Part shown: piece after piece, positions 45,098-55,408 of the stretch
Layout: each line of letters starts with the position of its first letter
Position numbering within the stretch: the stretch's first letter is position 1
The notes under the pieces: generated by a model
The model's database searches: none
The model's input: only the letters and a program-made list of their open reading frames with translations
Told to the model about the DNA's origin: nothing
Made by a program: the position numbers and the translations under genes
From: Nereocystis luetkeana
Lineage: Eukaryota > Sar > Phaeophyceae > Laminariales > Laminariaceae
Direction of reading: 5' to 3'
NCBI GenBank assembly: GCA_031213475.1
Contig: JARUPZ010000014.1
Location: 558,001 to 622,000 of the forward strand
Length of the DNA stretch: 64,000 nucleotides

Positions 45098-45239
45098 ATG
45101 AGGAGCGCCGCTCGCTCCACCGCGTTGTTGGTGGCCCGTGGCGAGGATGATGAGTTTCGGCGCGAAGACCTTGCCCCGAGCAAAGAAAACTCAACTGCAT
45201 ACAGCAGCGGAAGGAAGAAGCCTGCCTGCAGGACCTGTG
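45098..45239 (+). CDS. Candidate first exon, unknown protein
   Basis: ATG at 45098 opens 47 codons plus one base, up to a GTGAGA donor. The reading includes ARGEDDEFRREDLAPSKENS and ends KKPACRTCG, with coding-like codon choice. The opposite strand is also open, which weakens the call. No downstream exon found. Confidence 0.25.
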
Positions 45240-46609
45240 GTGAGACAACACAAACCACCTACACGTTGCTAATTACGTTGGCTCTCCTAGCAGGAGCGGA
45301 TGTCTGACGCGTATGCGCGGTTCGTTTATCATCCTCCGTCGGTTCACGTTTACTCGTGCCGGCCTCGTTTGATCCCCGTCGCTTTTTACCGCTCGGAGTG
45401 ACGCTGCTGCTGCAGCTCCTCCTTCTGTTGTTTCGCCATCGTATGGTGCTGTTGTTGGCACCCTGCTCGAGCTCCACTACTACTTTAATATCAGTAAAAA
45501 TCCTGATCCAAAATCACGAAATCGACCCCCACATTTCATGTACGAGTACCAGTACCATGTATGTACCAGATATAACGTACAAACCACGCTGACTGGGCAT
45601 CGTATATATGTACATATTTGACAAAAAAAATACATCAGAACATCGGTCCGATCGGATTTACGTACACCAGATCGATCAATACCAGTAGAACAACAAAAAA
45701 GGGCATTGCTGCCTGCAGCTTGGACTGATGATGTATTAATGCTGCACTGCGATTAAATACACCACTCACTGCTGTAGGATGATACTACAGCAGTTGAAAT
45801 AAAATGAATACCTGCGATAGAGATATCAGATTACTTCGATGGCAAAGAAAGCCCCGAGGCCGAAAAGAGAAACGAAGTTCGCACCAGGTAGCCTGGGGTC
45901 CAGGACAGGTACACGGGAGGAGACAGCTGCAGTTTAGTTAAATGCACGCCGGTGGACACAGGTTGGAAGACGAGAAGGACGCACTCGAAAAACAGAGACG
46001 AAAAAAATGAAGATTTCAAGATTCCGAAAACTTCTCGATGCGATGGACTCAGAGCGCTCGTACCAGTGATGTTTTATGTACGAGAACGACTGCTACTGCG
46101 AGAATCACCGAGGCGATCAGTATACCAGCATACCAGCCCACTAGATAGATAGATGGCGACACCATTGATGAAAAAGGGTCCAGGGGGGCAGTATATAAAC
46201 AAAGAGGCAACGCGTCCCTAATGAATTCAATCTCTGGGACACGAAAACAAGTATATAAAAAATAGTGATCTGTTTGTTAATCAACAGAGCTGTTTGTCCA
46301 CTCTTCTATTCGAATAAAAATAAATTGGTTATGCTTTTATGGGTACACAGCCCAGAGCTGTCGTCTTTCGCTACGAATCCGATCAAATTATTGAATTAAT
46401 ACTATCAATATTAATAGTCACGGCACACGTACTAAAAGGAAACAACAAGTCGGAACTGATCCCTCTTTTCCTCCAGGCCTACAGCGATGAAAACTTGCGT
46501 GGCCAGTTTTTCACGACGTCAAAACTCGCCCTATGTCACCTGAGCAGCAGCCGGTTTGACGGCTTTTTTTGTGGGTTTTACCGACATTGCTCCCGGCTCG
46601 AAAGCGTTC
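45240..46609. other. Unassigned DNA, no gene seen
   Basis: The minus-strand frame 45259-45477 is Ser/Arg/Lys-rich and open, without known motifs. GATAGATAGA at 46143. No supported gene. Confidence 0.35.
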
Positions 46610-46812
46610 GATTTCTCGGTACTCCGAGTACTCCGAGTATTAGAGTACTGGTGGCCTAAATACTCTTGAGTACTTGGAGTATGAGCAGTACTGAAGGGCC
46701 AAAACCTCCGAGAACTGGGAGTATGAGCAGTAGTTAAACTGGAGTACAAGCAGTACCCGGAGTACAAACATCTACATTACTCGGGGTACTCCGAGTACCT
46801 CGAGTATTGAAC
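46610..46812. repeat. AGTACT-rich degenerate repeat, block 1
   Basis: Irregular repeats of GAGTACT(C/G)GGAGTA and GGAGTATGAGCAGTA. Related to block 2 at 50465. Confidence 0.7.
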
Positions 46813-46837
46813 CCAAGAATATTGATTTTCATAGATT

Positions 46838-49800
46838 TGTACCAGAGTAGAATATGTGTAATCTGTACAATCTGTACAGTTTGACCGAGATGGGATCTGT
46901 CCGATCTACCTGCCGATTTGTATATATATCTATAGCGAGATAGGGTCTGTACGATCTGCATGATCTGCACATGTTTATCGGTGTGAGTGCCATCGATCTG
47001 CAGGATCTGTATAATCTGCAGGATCTGTATGATATACCACAGTGGAATCTTTGTGATCTGTGCACCGGAATACGGGTATGCACGATCTGCATGCTATGCA
47101 CATTTTCATCGGTGAGTCTGCATGATCTGCAGAATCTATATGATCTGCGGGATTTTTGTATGGTGTGGAGAATCTATAAAACCTGGATACCTCACACACT
47201 TGTTTGCATCATGTTTAGCCGGGATGGGTGTGTATGAGGCGGATAATTCAGAGGTGTGTACCTGAGTGGGATCTGTGTGATCTGTACATCTTTACCGGGT
47301 TGGATCTGTATGATCTGCAGGATATGTTTGATCTGCAGGATCTGAATAATCTGCAGGATCTGTAGTTATCTACCTGAGTGGAATCTGTGTGAACTGAATA
47401 CCTCTACGTCTTAACCGGGATGCGGTCTGTACGATTTGCAGGATCTGTATGATCTGCAGGATTTCTGTATGATCTGGAGGATCCTTCAAAGCTGGATACT
47501 TCACACTTGTTTCAGCATATTTAGCAACAACAGGAGCGGCGAGGTAAAGCAACCGCGTGGAACGGGCAAAAAATAAATAAAGGTAGCCGCAAGAAAAGCA
47601 ACCTGTGCCAGCAACAACAGTGGTAGCAAGTTGACTGCGATTGTGTGTAGTAGCAGTAGCGGCAGCAACAGCAGGAGTAGTAGCAGAATGATAAGCAAAC
47701 CGCGTGACACGGGCACATTGTACCAAGGGCAGTGAAAACTCAACTACTCCAGTATTACACGCAACGCTGGACGTGGTACGAAGATCCGAAAAATAAATAA
47801 TTGATCGCATCGACATACTAACAAAAAAAAACAGGTATGTACGTGGTGGATACAGCGTCTTCTCATGTCTTGTGGCCAAGCAGTCGTCACGAGCACTCAG
47901 CAGCAGCAGCAACGCTCAGCAGCACTCGAGCAAGACTCGATTCGAGCAGCGCTCGTATGCCTGTTATTGCTGTTCTTGTACTGCTGCGTACTGCTCGGGC
48001 AGCACTCGAGCGCACGAGTATGATGGGTAGGTTTCCGAGAATGGCCTATTGCACCGCAAAAACAAGAACACGGGACCACGATCACACGATCACTCGATTG
48101 CTAAAGTTAAGGCGCCTTCCGCAATCAACCGTCCCAGGCTCTCCCCAGCTGAAAAAAAGTTTTTTAAAAAATCGCTTTTTTTTTTCCCTCCATGAAACGC
48201 TCAAAAACAAGTAAAAAAAAAAAGAACAAAAAAACAGGTGGTTCGGGAACCCTTTCACTTTTTATTTCGCCGCTTTCCCGAACTTTTTTTTCCTCGTTCA
48301 CCTCGGCAATCGCTTCCGCTTGGCCGGTTTAGGGGGGGTAGAGCCACTCAGAAAGTTGCTCAGACCAAACTTCAGTTGGGCAGAGGCTCGTTCATGAGCT
48401 CGGCCGAAGCTGGGCCAGCGGCAGCTGTGACCAAGCCACAGGGGTGTGAACGCACAGTCCTTCTTGGAAAAGACAAGCATGTCGTCGAGCTCGCTTGGAG
48501 GTACGTGAGGGGCGGGGGGGGGGCTTCGTGTCCGAGATGATGGGTGTAAATACTTTTTTTTTTTGTTCTCTTCGTGAGCCGATGCCTTGCGGGACATGCC
48601 TGTATCTCAAAAATACAAGTGCAAAAACAAAATCCGACAACGGATTCGTACTCCCGACTACAAAATTATCCTGGCTTGAAATTCTCAGATTGATCTGACC
48701 ACTTTTCAAAACCGGGTATGTTTAGGCGCCATCCCCGGGTGTCTGCAAGTTGCGAATTCGCCTACTGACAAGGGGAAAATGCATTGAAACTTGGTCTGAA
48801 ACAGTGTGATCAAAAAACAAAAAATGAACCCGCCATTTTCATGCTCGGAGTAATATGTGACAAATTTTTCAGACCTTAGCCGTTCGTCGCCATCCCCCCC
48901 CTTCAAAAACAGTGGGACGGTTGATTGCGGTAGACGCCTCAAGCGCAACGGGCATGAGACAAACACGAGAACGGCGTGGCCAAGCAGTCATGGGCACACG
49001 AGCACTCAGCAGCAGCAGCAGCAGCAGCAGTAGCGGCAGCCGCAGCAGCACCCAGCAGCACTCGAGCAACACTCGCCTCGAGCAGCACTTGTACGCCTGT
49101 TGTTGCTGTTCTTTTATACTGCTGAATCGTGATGCGTACATACTGCTCGAGCATGAGCTCGACAGTATTAATTACAGGAAACGCAATATAAGGCACAAAG
49201 ATCGCACCGAGACACACTTAATAATAAAAAAACTACCAGGTATGTACGTGGTGGATAAAGAGTGTTCTCATGTCTTTTCGCCAAGCAGTCACGAGCACAC
49301 GAGCACTCAGCAGGAACAGCAGCAACACTCAGCAGCACTCGAGCAACACTCGATTCGAGCAGCACTCGTACGCTCGTTGTTGCTGTTCTTGTACTACTCC
49401 TGCGTACTGCTCGAGCAGTACTCGAGCGTTCGAGCATGAGTAGGTTTCCAAGCATGGCCTATTGCACCGCAAAAAAGAAGAAACAACAGCAGTAGTACGA
49501 GTACCAAGATCACTTGATTGCTCAAGTGCAACAAGCACAAGACAAACACAAACACGGCGTGGCCAAGCAGTCACGGGCACACACACGCGCACTCAGCAGC
49601 AGCAAATCAGTAGCAGCAGTAGCACCCAGCGGCACTCGAGCAACACTCGATTCGAGCAGCACTCGTGCGCCTGGTGTTGCTGTTGTTTCAATGCTGCGTA
49701 CTGCTCGAGCATTAGCTCGAGCATGAGCTGCCGGGTAGGTTTTCAAGCCTCTGGAAGACTTTTCGGAAGTTGGGACCCATCCCCTGAGTTGCTTGCTGGG

Positions 49801-50000
49801 TCACGTGACTTTGACCACGTAGAGCATTGGCCACGGAGCCCGGCCGGAGCCAACGCTTGCACCGTACTGTCCACGGCGCCCCCCTGCGGGCGTCGCAGAA
49901 GGAAGCACGAGAAAAGACCCGCGGCCAAACGGCAAAAAGTGAACTATTCCGGGAAAAACGGCCATTTGGTACAAAGCAAATATATTTACAAGGTTCCCCT
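46838..50000. repeat. Segment S copy 2, with internal tandem duplication
   Basis: Collinear with copy 1: GATCTG repeats (46838-47490), spacer, CAG/CTG block i (47835-48050), block ii (48943-49150), then a second pair of blocks (49245-49460 and 49540-49735) and the tail to about 50000. The second pair is an extra tandem unit of about 0.8 kb not seen in copy 1. It lacks the LTR of copy 1 and carries the TIR element at 48107 that copy 1 lacks. Confidence 0.75.
48107..48942. mobile_element. TIR element T7, about 836 bp, inserted in segment S
   Basis: About 30-bp inverted ends sharing CCGCAATCAACCGTCCCA. In copy 1 of segment S the same locus reads straight through (CGATTGTTCAAGCGCAACG), so this is a true insertion with a known empty site. 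The flanking AAG on each side may be a 3-bp duplication. No transposase; one open frame of 100 codons (48238-48540) has no known motif. Confidence 0.7.
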
Positions 50001-50464
50001 CCAGGAAGCGCCTAGGGGAGTGGCGCAAGAGCGAACTGGAATGGTCGTATGAAATATCTGCATACCTGTTGAGAACTAACCGCCTGTTGATAACTATAAA
50101 TGCATCCGCCCATCATGTGAAAGACACACACACACATATTTTTGAGGATAGACTACATAGTGCTGTTAGTGGAAATAGTGTGCGATCATATTAATTTACT
50201 ACTACTGCTGTACATACAAAAACATAGAAGGGGGTAGACCGGTAAGTGGATATTGATCCTGAACAGATGACTCGCGGCGATCATTTCGCTGCTTGCGGCG
50301 TAAATGTAAATACAAAAAGTTGCGTGAGGTCGAGGTTGCGTTATATTACTTTGTGACCGGCTGAGTAAAATCCAGCACATACAAAATACTTCCATTCCTC
50401 CCTAAACAATTATGTTTTTTGGCGCTCTGGGTATAAAACATCTTCACGGACACAGAGTAGAAGA
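50001..50464. other. Unassigned DNA, no gene seen
   Basis: Short CA repeat at about 50129. No supported frame. Confidence 0.35.
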
Positions 50465-50960
50465 TGCTCGAGAATGACTCGTAGTCCGAGTACTGAGAGT
50501 ATTGAAGTACTGGAGGCCAATATATACAGTGAGTACTGAAAACGCCCAACTACTGAGAGTATACTGGGAGTATGAGCAATAGGGAGGCCAATATATAGTG
50601 AGTACTGAGAAGGCTACTACTTACTGCGAGTACGAGCAGTACGGAAGCTCGAGAATAAAGGGAAAAATGTGTACCCGCAGTTCGGGAGTTGTTACTGTTG
50701 TAGTATTGAAACGCGAAATACTTGGGAGTACAGAACATATCTGAAGTAAGTGCAGAACCTCGAATCGAATCCCGAATTAGTGCGAGCTCGAAAGTATCCG
50801 CAGAGTGGTATCCTCAGGATAGTAGTAGTACAGAACCTCGAAATACTACACAGTAATACTGTGAGTACTGCGAGTACTCGCAGTATCGATCTGCTGCTGC
50901 TGCTGCTGTAAAAACCCGGAATACTGCGAGTGCACGAAGTAGTACCTACAGTATTTCCCC
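50465..50960. repeat. AGTACT-rich degenerate repeat, block 2
   Basis: Repeats of GAGTACTG(C/A)GAGTA, GAGGCCAATATATA and CAGAACCTCGAA phrases, with a (CTG)n run at about 50890. Related to block 1 at 46610. Confidence 0.7.
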
Positions 50961-51446
50961 CCAACATACTTTGATTTAGTCCCACGTATTGGAAGCGACT
51001 ATAACTAAACTGTGAAAGGTTGAGGTGTATGAACGTACGCCAAGCGTATGCGCGCCCAAACTCCGTGGCATTATTGCGTGAAACACACACAACTTGTAGG
51101 CTAAGTTTATCATACGCGTAAAAAGTAGGTCAGAAAAGCAAGGTGGGTGTGGACAGCGGGTTTTAGGTAGATGCTTCTCAGGGGGGAGTGGTTGTTTTCC
51201 TGGTGGAACTGATTCTTGATGGAGGGATGTTGGTTGTGGTAGTCATGTGCATCAAATTGGTGTAATTTGAAGGAAGGCTCATAACCTCGAGGGTCATGAC
51301 CTGAAGGAATAATGCATGTTGAGGCTCTGTCTTCTATGAGAAAGAGATGCAGAGGCGGCACCGAAGTGTCTGTGAAGATCACTTGTGATGAAGAAAGAAG
51401 ATGGTTTGAAATTGGCGCTTAATTGGCCATTATAGAAGGAATCTTG

Positions 51447-51560
51447 ATCTCAGAGATCAAGAGGAGAAGAAGAGGAAAGGAGAAGAAGAGAGGAAAGGAA
51501 AGGAATGGAATGGAAATGGAAATGGAATAAGAGAGGAAAGGAAAGGAATGGAAATAAATG
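51447..51560. repeat. Purine-rich GGAAA/GAAGA tract
   Basis: A strand-asymmetric A/G tract with GGAAAGGAAAGGAATGGAA-type repeats. Potential triplex-forming sequence. Confidence 0.8.
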
Positions 51561-51744
51561 GAAAAATCGAGGTAGGCGCTGCCATCACCTGATCACGAGA
51601 CAATGCCCATGCTACGGGCAGGTTTATTCTACAGCAGCCCGTCAAGGTTCCGTGAACCGTTCCTAGCAATGTCCCTGCAACGTTCTATGTAGCGTACTCG
51701 TAACGTTCTATGGAACGTTACCTGCTACCTATTGTGGTAGACTA

Positions 51745-51849
51745 TTACGGGGGGCCATAGTTAACAGGACCAAATATTGTTAGTAAAAATGGTTAAACAT
51801 ATAGGTTTTTATGTATACCATAGGTCCTGCTAACTACGGTCCCCCGTAC
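51745..51849 (+). mobile_element. MITE-105 copy 5
   Basis: 105 bp, TTACGGGGGGCCATAGTTAA at the left, TA on both sides. The right end has GTAC instead of GTAA and an ACTACGG change, so this copy has begun to decay at that end. Confidence 0.9.
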
Positions 51850-54302
51850 TAGCTACCCTGCGTTACGATCAGTATGATAGAGACAAGTTGAATACAGTGC
51901 GTCGGCAAGAAGGAACAAACTCAAGTTTCGCCGCATATCGCATTTCTCCGCATCTATCATAAGATACTCTTTGTAAGCTCGTGTGAAGTGACTGCACATC
52001 ACAATAGATATGGATGTCAACGTCCATATGCTGACATAATTGCCGTATGATACTGCGTACGAGTATTATAATGTACTGGTGGAAATTTGAAGAAAAGAAA
52101 AGAGCAAGGATAGTCCCAGCCGAACCTCGGCACAGAGGTAACGAAACAAATATAATTGTCAAGTGCAGTTTGTCATCGATCATACATACGCTACATACAG
52201 CAGTACTCAAACAAACACTGATACGTTGTGTGTATTCACGCAATAAAAACTTCGCAGGATATAACAGCATATATATATATATGTACAGCAGTACTGCTTT
52301 AAAATGCCATGTGATACGTTACGACAGAATAAGATAGCATACTGCGACAAAGGAACGTGTACTGGACAGTGGTGCTCTTTCGGCTGGCTCTAGGATCGGT
52401 CAGAGTGTAGGGCTCACAGCAAACCTAGAGTATTTTTGTACGAATGTTGCTGTACGCGATGCCTGTGTAGGAATGAATTGCTGCGATCAGGGAATGATCG
52501 GTACGGAGTAAAAAGTGCCGGTCACAAGCATGCAGCAGGCATACTATAATAAATAGGACAATATGCCGAAGACAACAACAACGAACACCACTGCTTGCTG
52601 TAGTACTGAGAGTACAGCGCGGATCTGCCACATGTGCATAGTACGCTACCTGCTGCAGTTGGCGGACTGTGCCCAGCACGGCTGGAGAAGTGACACTGTT
52701 GGATCACACACAGCAATACGTAGAAGAAGCAGAGAGAGAGAGGTGTGTTGTTGCGGGATGATCGATCTCGGGTCAGAAAAAAACAGATAGCCACAGCAAT
52801 AATTCAGCAGCATGTAGACCTGCCACACGTGCCCGTGGCTGATCATTGCGCTGTTGCTGCTGGAAGGCAGGGTTGCAGTGCTGTATGCAGCTGGGGTTAA
52901 CCACGCTCTCTGCTCAGCTGCTGTATTGGGCTGTCTGTTGTCTGTGCTGGGTGTTGTGTTCAGACGCAAAAAAACGTACCGGTAGGTGAAGGACAAAAAA
53001 AGTGACGACATTTCAGAGGTACGTACGTACCAGGTACGAAATAAGGCCTCTCGTGCTGAAACCAGGGAAATCGTCTTATCCACTCCCTCCGGAAAAGTCT
53101 TGGAGCGCCTGCCCCACGCTCCAGAGTGCACGGATCGCGCCGAGACCTGGACTAATGTGTCCGGCCGGGCCTCGTGTGCCCGAGCATTTATTTGGTGTTT
53201 CGCCGAAAAGTGCTGTGTACGAAGAAAAATGTTGGCAAAAGTACGAAAATTTGACAAACAAAGGTATACATATATATATTTCATCGATAGGTCAGGTGAG
53301 GTATTCGCTAATGGCTCGGGTGTGTTGCACCCAGCACATTGTCTGACGTGAAGTGATGTTGTGTTATTCCTGACAACAGACAGTCAAGGCGTCTTCAATG
53401 GCGTGGTGCCGACCATGTTGAGCTGCGATGTTGTGGCCATAAAAACGCCAGATACATGTTGGTAGCAGCGTTGTACGCACACGGAGCGAGGTTCGGGGCC
53501 CGTGGTCCGAGCTGGGGGAGGTTGGCGGAGCTGTTGCTCTTACGGTCGCACTACTGTTATACCACGCAGCGCTTCCTGAACACGCACCGCTTGCCTCATA
53601 CTTTTCACGGGGGCAAGTAAGAGCGTGAGGATATGCTCAGGCGTTGAGAGCGCTGAGAAAGGTAGTAAAACCGGGCATAACCCAAAGACTACGCCCTCCA
53701 CTCACATGAGGATAGGAATTACGTCGACGCTTGCGATGGAGGCGAACTGCCGGAAAGGAAATCCGTTGAATCTAACATGTACACCTACCTGGGATATTGT
53801 TGACATGTGTCTCGTAAACTAGTAACTGGCAAAGGTTGGCACGGACAGCCAGATGATGATATTGTATGGGGTAGACTATAGAGGTCTCGGAAGAACCTTG
53901 GTTGTTGGGGGAGTACATTATGTTAGACTATTGGGTGTTTCAGTCGTCCGAGAATCGTACAGTATAACCCAGACAGTGAAGGGAGGGATATGAGTTTAGG
54001 AGCAAAGACTTGTGGGCATGACACCGAGTTGGATATTGCGGTAGACATGTCAGCCAGCCGCTCTCCCTTCCAAGCCACAGAAAATGGATAATAAACAACG
54101 CAATTCGAGATTAAAGTGGGGTATTTTCCCACTTCGCAGGCACAGCCCATCTCAATGTTTCACCCCTGATCGATTAGTCTATAGTGCTAACGGTTCCATT
54201 ATACGTCGTCGCGCTGTGATGGGGGAACGAAGTCCTTTGGTTGATCTAATATGAGTTGACCCGTGCACTGATTGGCCAGGTCGCAGCTGAATATTTTCAT
54301 GT
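51850..54302. other. Unassigned DNA, no gene seen
   Basis: A stretch at 53150-53265 is open in two frames and one ends at a GTATAC donor-like site, but no domain is visible. TACCAGGTA at 53028. An upstream exon or the promoter of the WSC gene could lie in the last kilobase; none is identifiable. Confidence 0.4.
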
Positions 54303-54416
54303 ATGTGCTGCCCTTTCGGACACTACGAGCTAGAGATGGACATCGAGAGCTTCAGCGACGAAGGGACTTCGCGCCAGGCGCGCACTTCGTGGGAGATCGA
54401 GAACGGCCCTAAAGAG
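54303..54416 (+). CDS. Tentative first exon of the WSC gene
   Basis: ATG at 54303 is the first in its frame after a stop at 54288. It opens 38 codons ending at a GTATAT donor, phase 0 like every other intron of the WSC gene. The reading includes YELEMDIESFSDEGTSRQAR and has coding-like codons. There is no signal peptide, which is odd for a WSC protein, so this may be an internal exon with another start, or part of a different gene. Confidence 0.35.
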
Positions 54417-55324
54417 GTATATTATCTACTGATAGTACACAGCGGTACCTACGTGAACAAGAAGCACCTTGTAGTCCGAGCAAACAAGCCTTAATTAAGC
54501 CCTTTAGGACTGGACTTTCGTTGCAAGAACAAAACACTTGGGTTTGTACCGAGGTTGAGGCTTAGGTACTGTGCAGTACTAGAGCAGTTGAAAACGCGCA
54601 GAAGACGGTTAGAACGACATATCAGCCGTGATGTTGAACATATTTGTCCCTCAAGATCTTCTTGGCAAACGCTACGTGTGACACTAGTTACTGGACGTCG
54701 ATTGCGGGACTGTGTAGTTTTCGCAGTGGTCCACAAAATCTCACGGGGTTTGCACGCAACGGCCGCGGCCCCTCTGAATAATAGGCGATACCAAGCATTG
54801 GCTACGTACTGCTGTTACGATGTCCTACCTGAAACGTGGTGCAGTAGGCCTGCAGATATCTATCCAGCTCAGGGGTGATGCTTGGGTTGGTGCTGCTCAA
54901 TGCTTGGTGCGCGTACCGTGAGTGCCGATAATGCACGCATCATGGAACGTTTTCTACTATCTTCGCTCCCAATACGAAATACGCCACCAAACCGTCGGTG
55001 TCAGCACTGTGAAGCAGATATGTTGTCTCTGATCTGGCGCTTTGTCAGTCCAGCTTTCAGCGTATGTATCCGAGAAAACGGCTGGCTGACACTAATGCGT
55101 GCGATCACAAGAGCACTACTATTCTAGCCCTACTCCATGGTTGACTAGTTTGGGGTAGATAGAGAGGTACAGTAACTGCTGTACTATAGACACATCTTCT
55201 CTGTTGGCCATTGTCTGAACTTCGCACAACATGTTGTGCGCTAGTCTTCGTTGTTTTTACTCGTTGCGTCTGCCGCCGCCGCTCGTGAAGACGTATGCAT
55301 TATTGTACTACTGTACGTTTCCAG

Positions 55325-55408
55325 GAGGACACCTTCAACACGCCCATGTTCGAACACTGTATAAACGAACACGGTGGTATCAACGATGACGGTCAACGCA
55401 CCCAACAA
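55325..55408 (+). CDS. WSC gene exon: N-terminal region, part 1
   Basis: Acceptor TACGTTTCCAG ends at 55324. 28 codons, EDTFNTPMFEHCINEHGGIN at the start, then a weak donor (CAA before GTTTTT). Phase 0 at both ends. The weak donor lowers confidence, but the junction fits the next exon in frame. Confidence 0.6.

Noticed and set aside
46971-47237. Frames reading DLQDLYDLQDLYD-like or RSCRSYRSCRS-like repeats
   Set aside because: Translated 12-bp GATCTG minisatellite; the repeat unit is a multiple of three, which keeps frames open by chance.
41597-49592. Many poly-Gln, poly-Ala, poly-Ser and Cys/Val-rich frames
   Set aside because: They are translations of CAG/CTG repeats in all frames of segment S.
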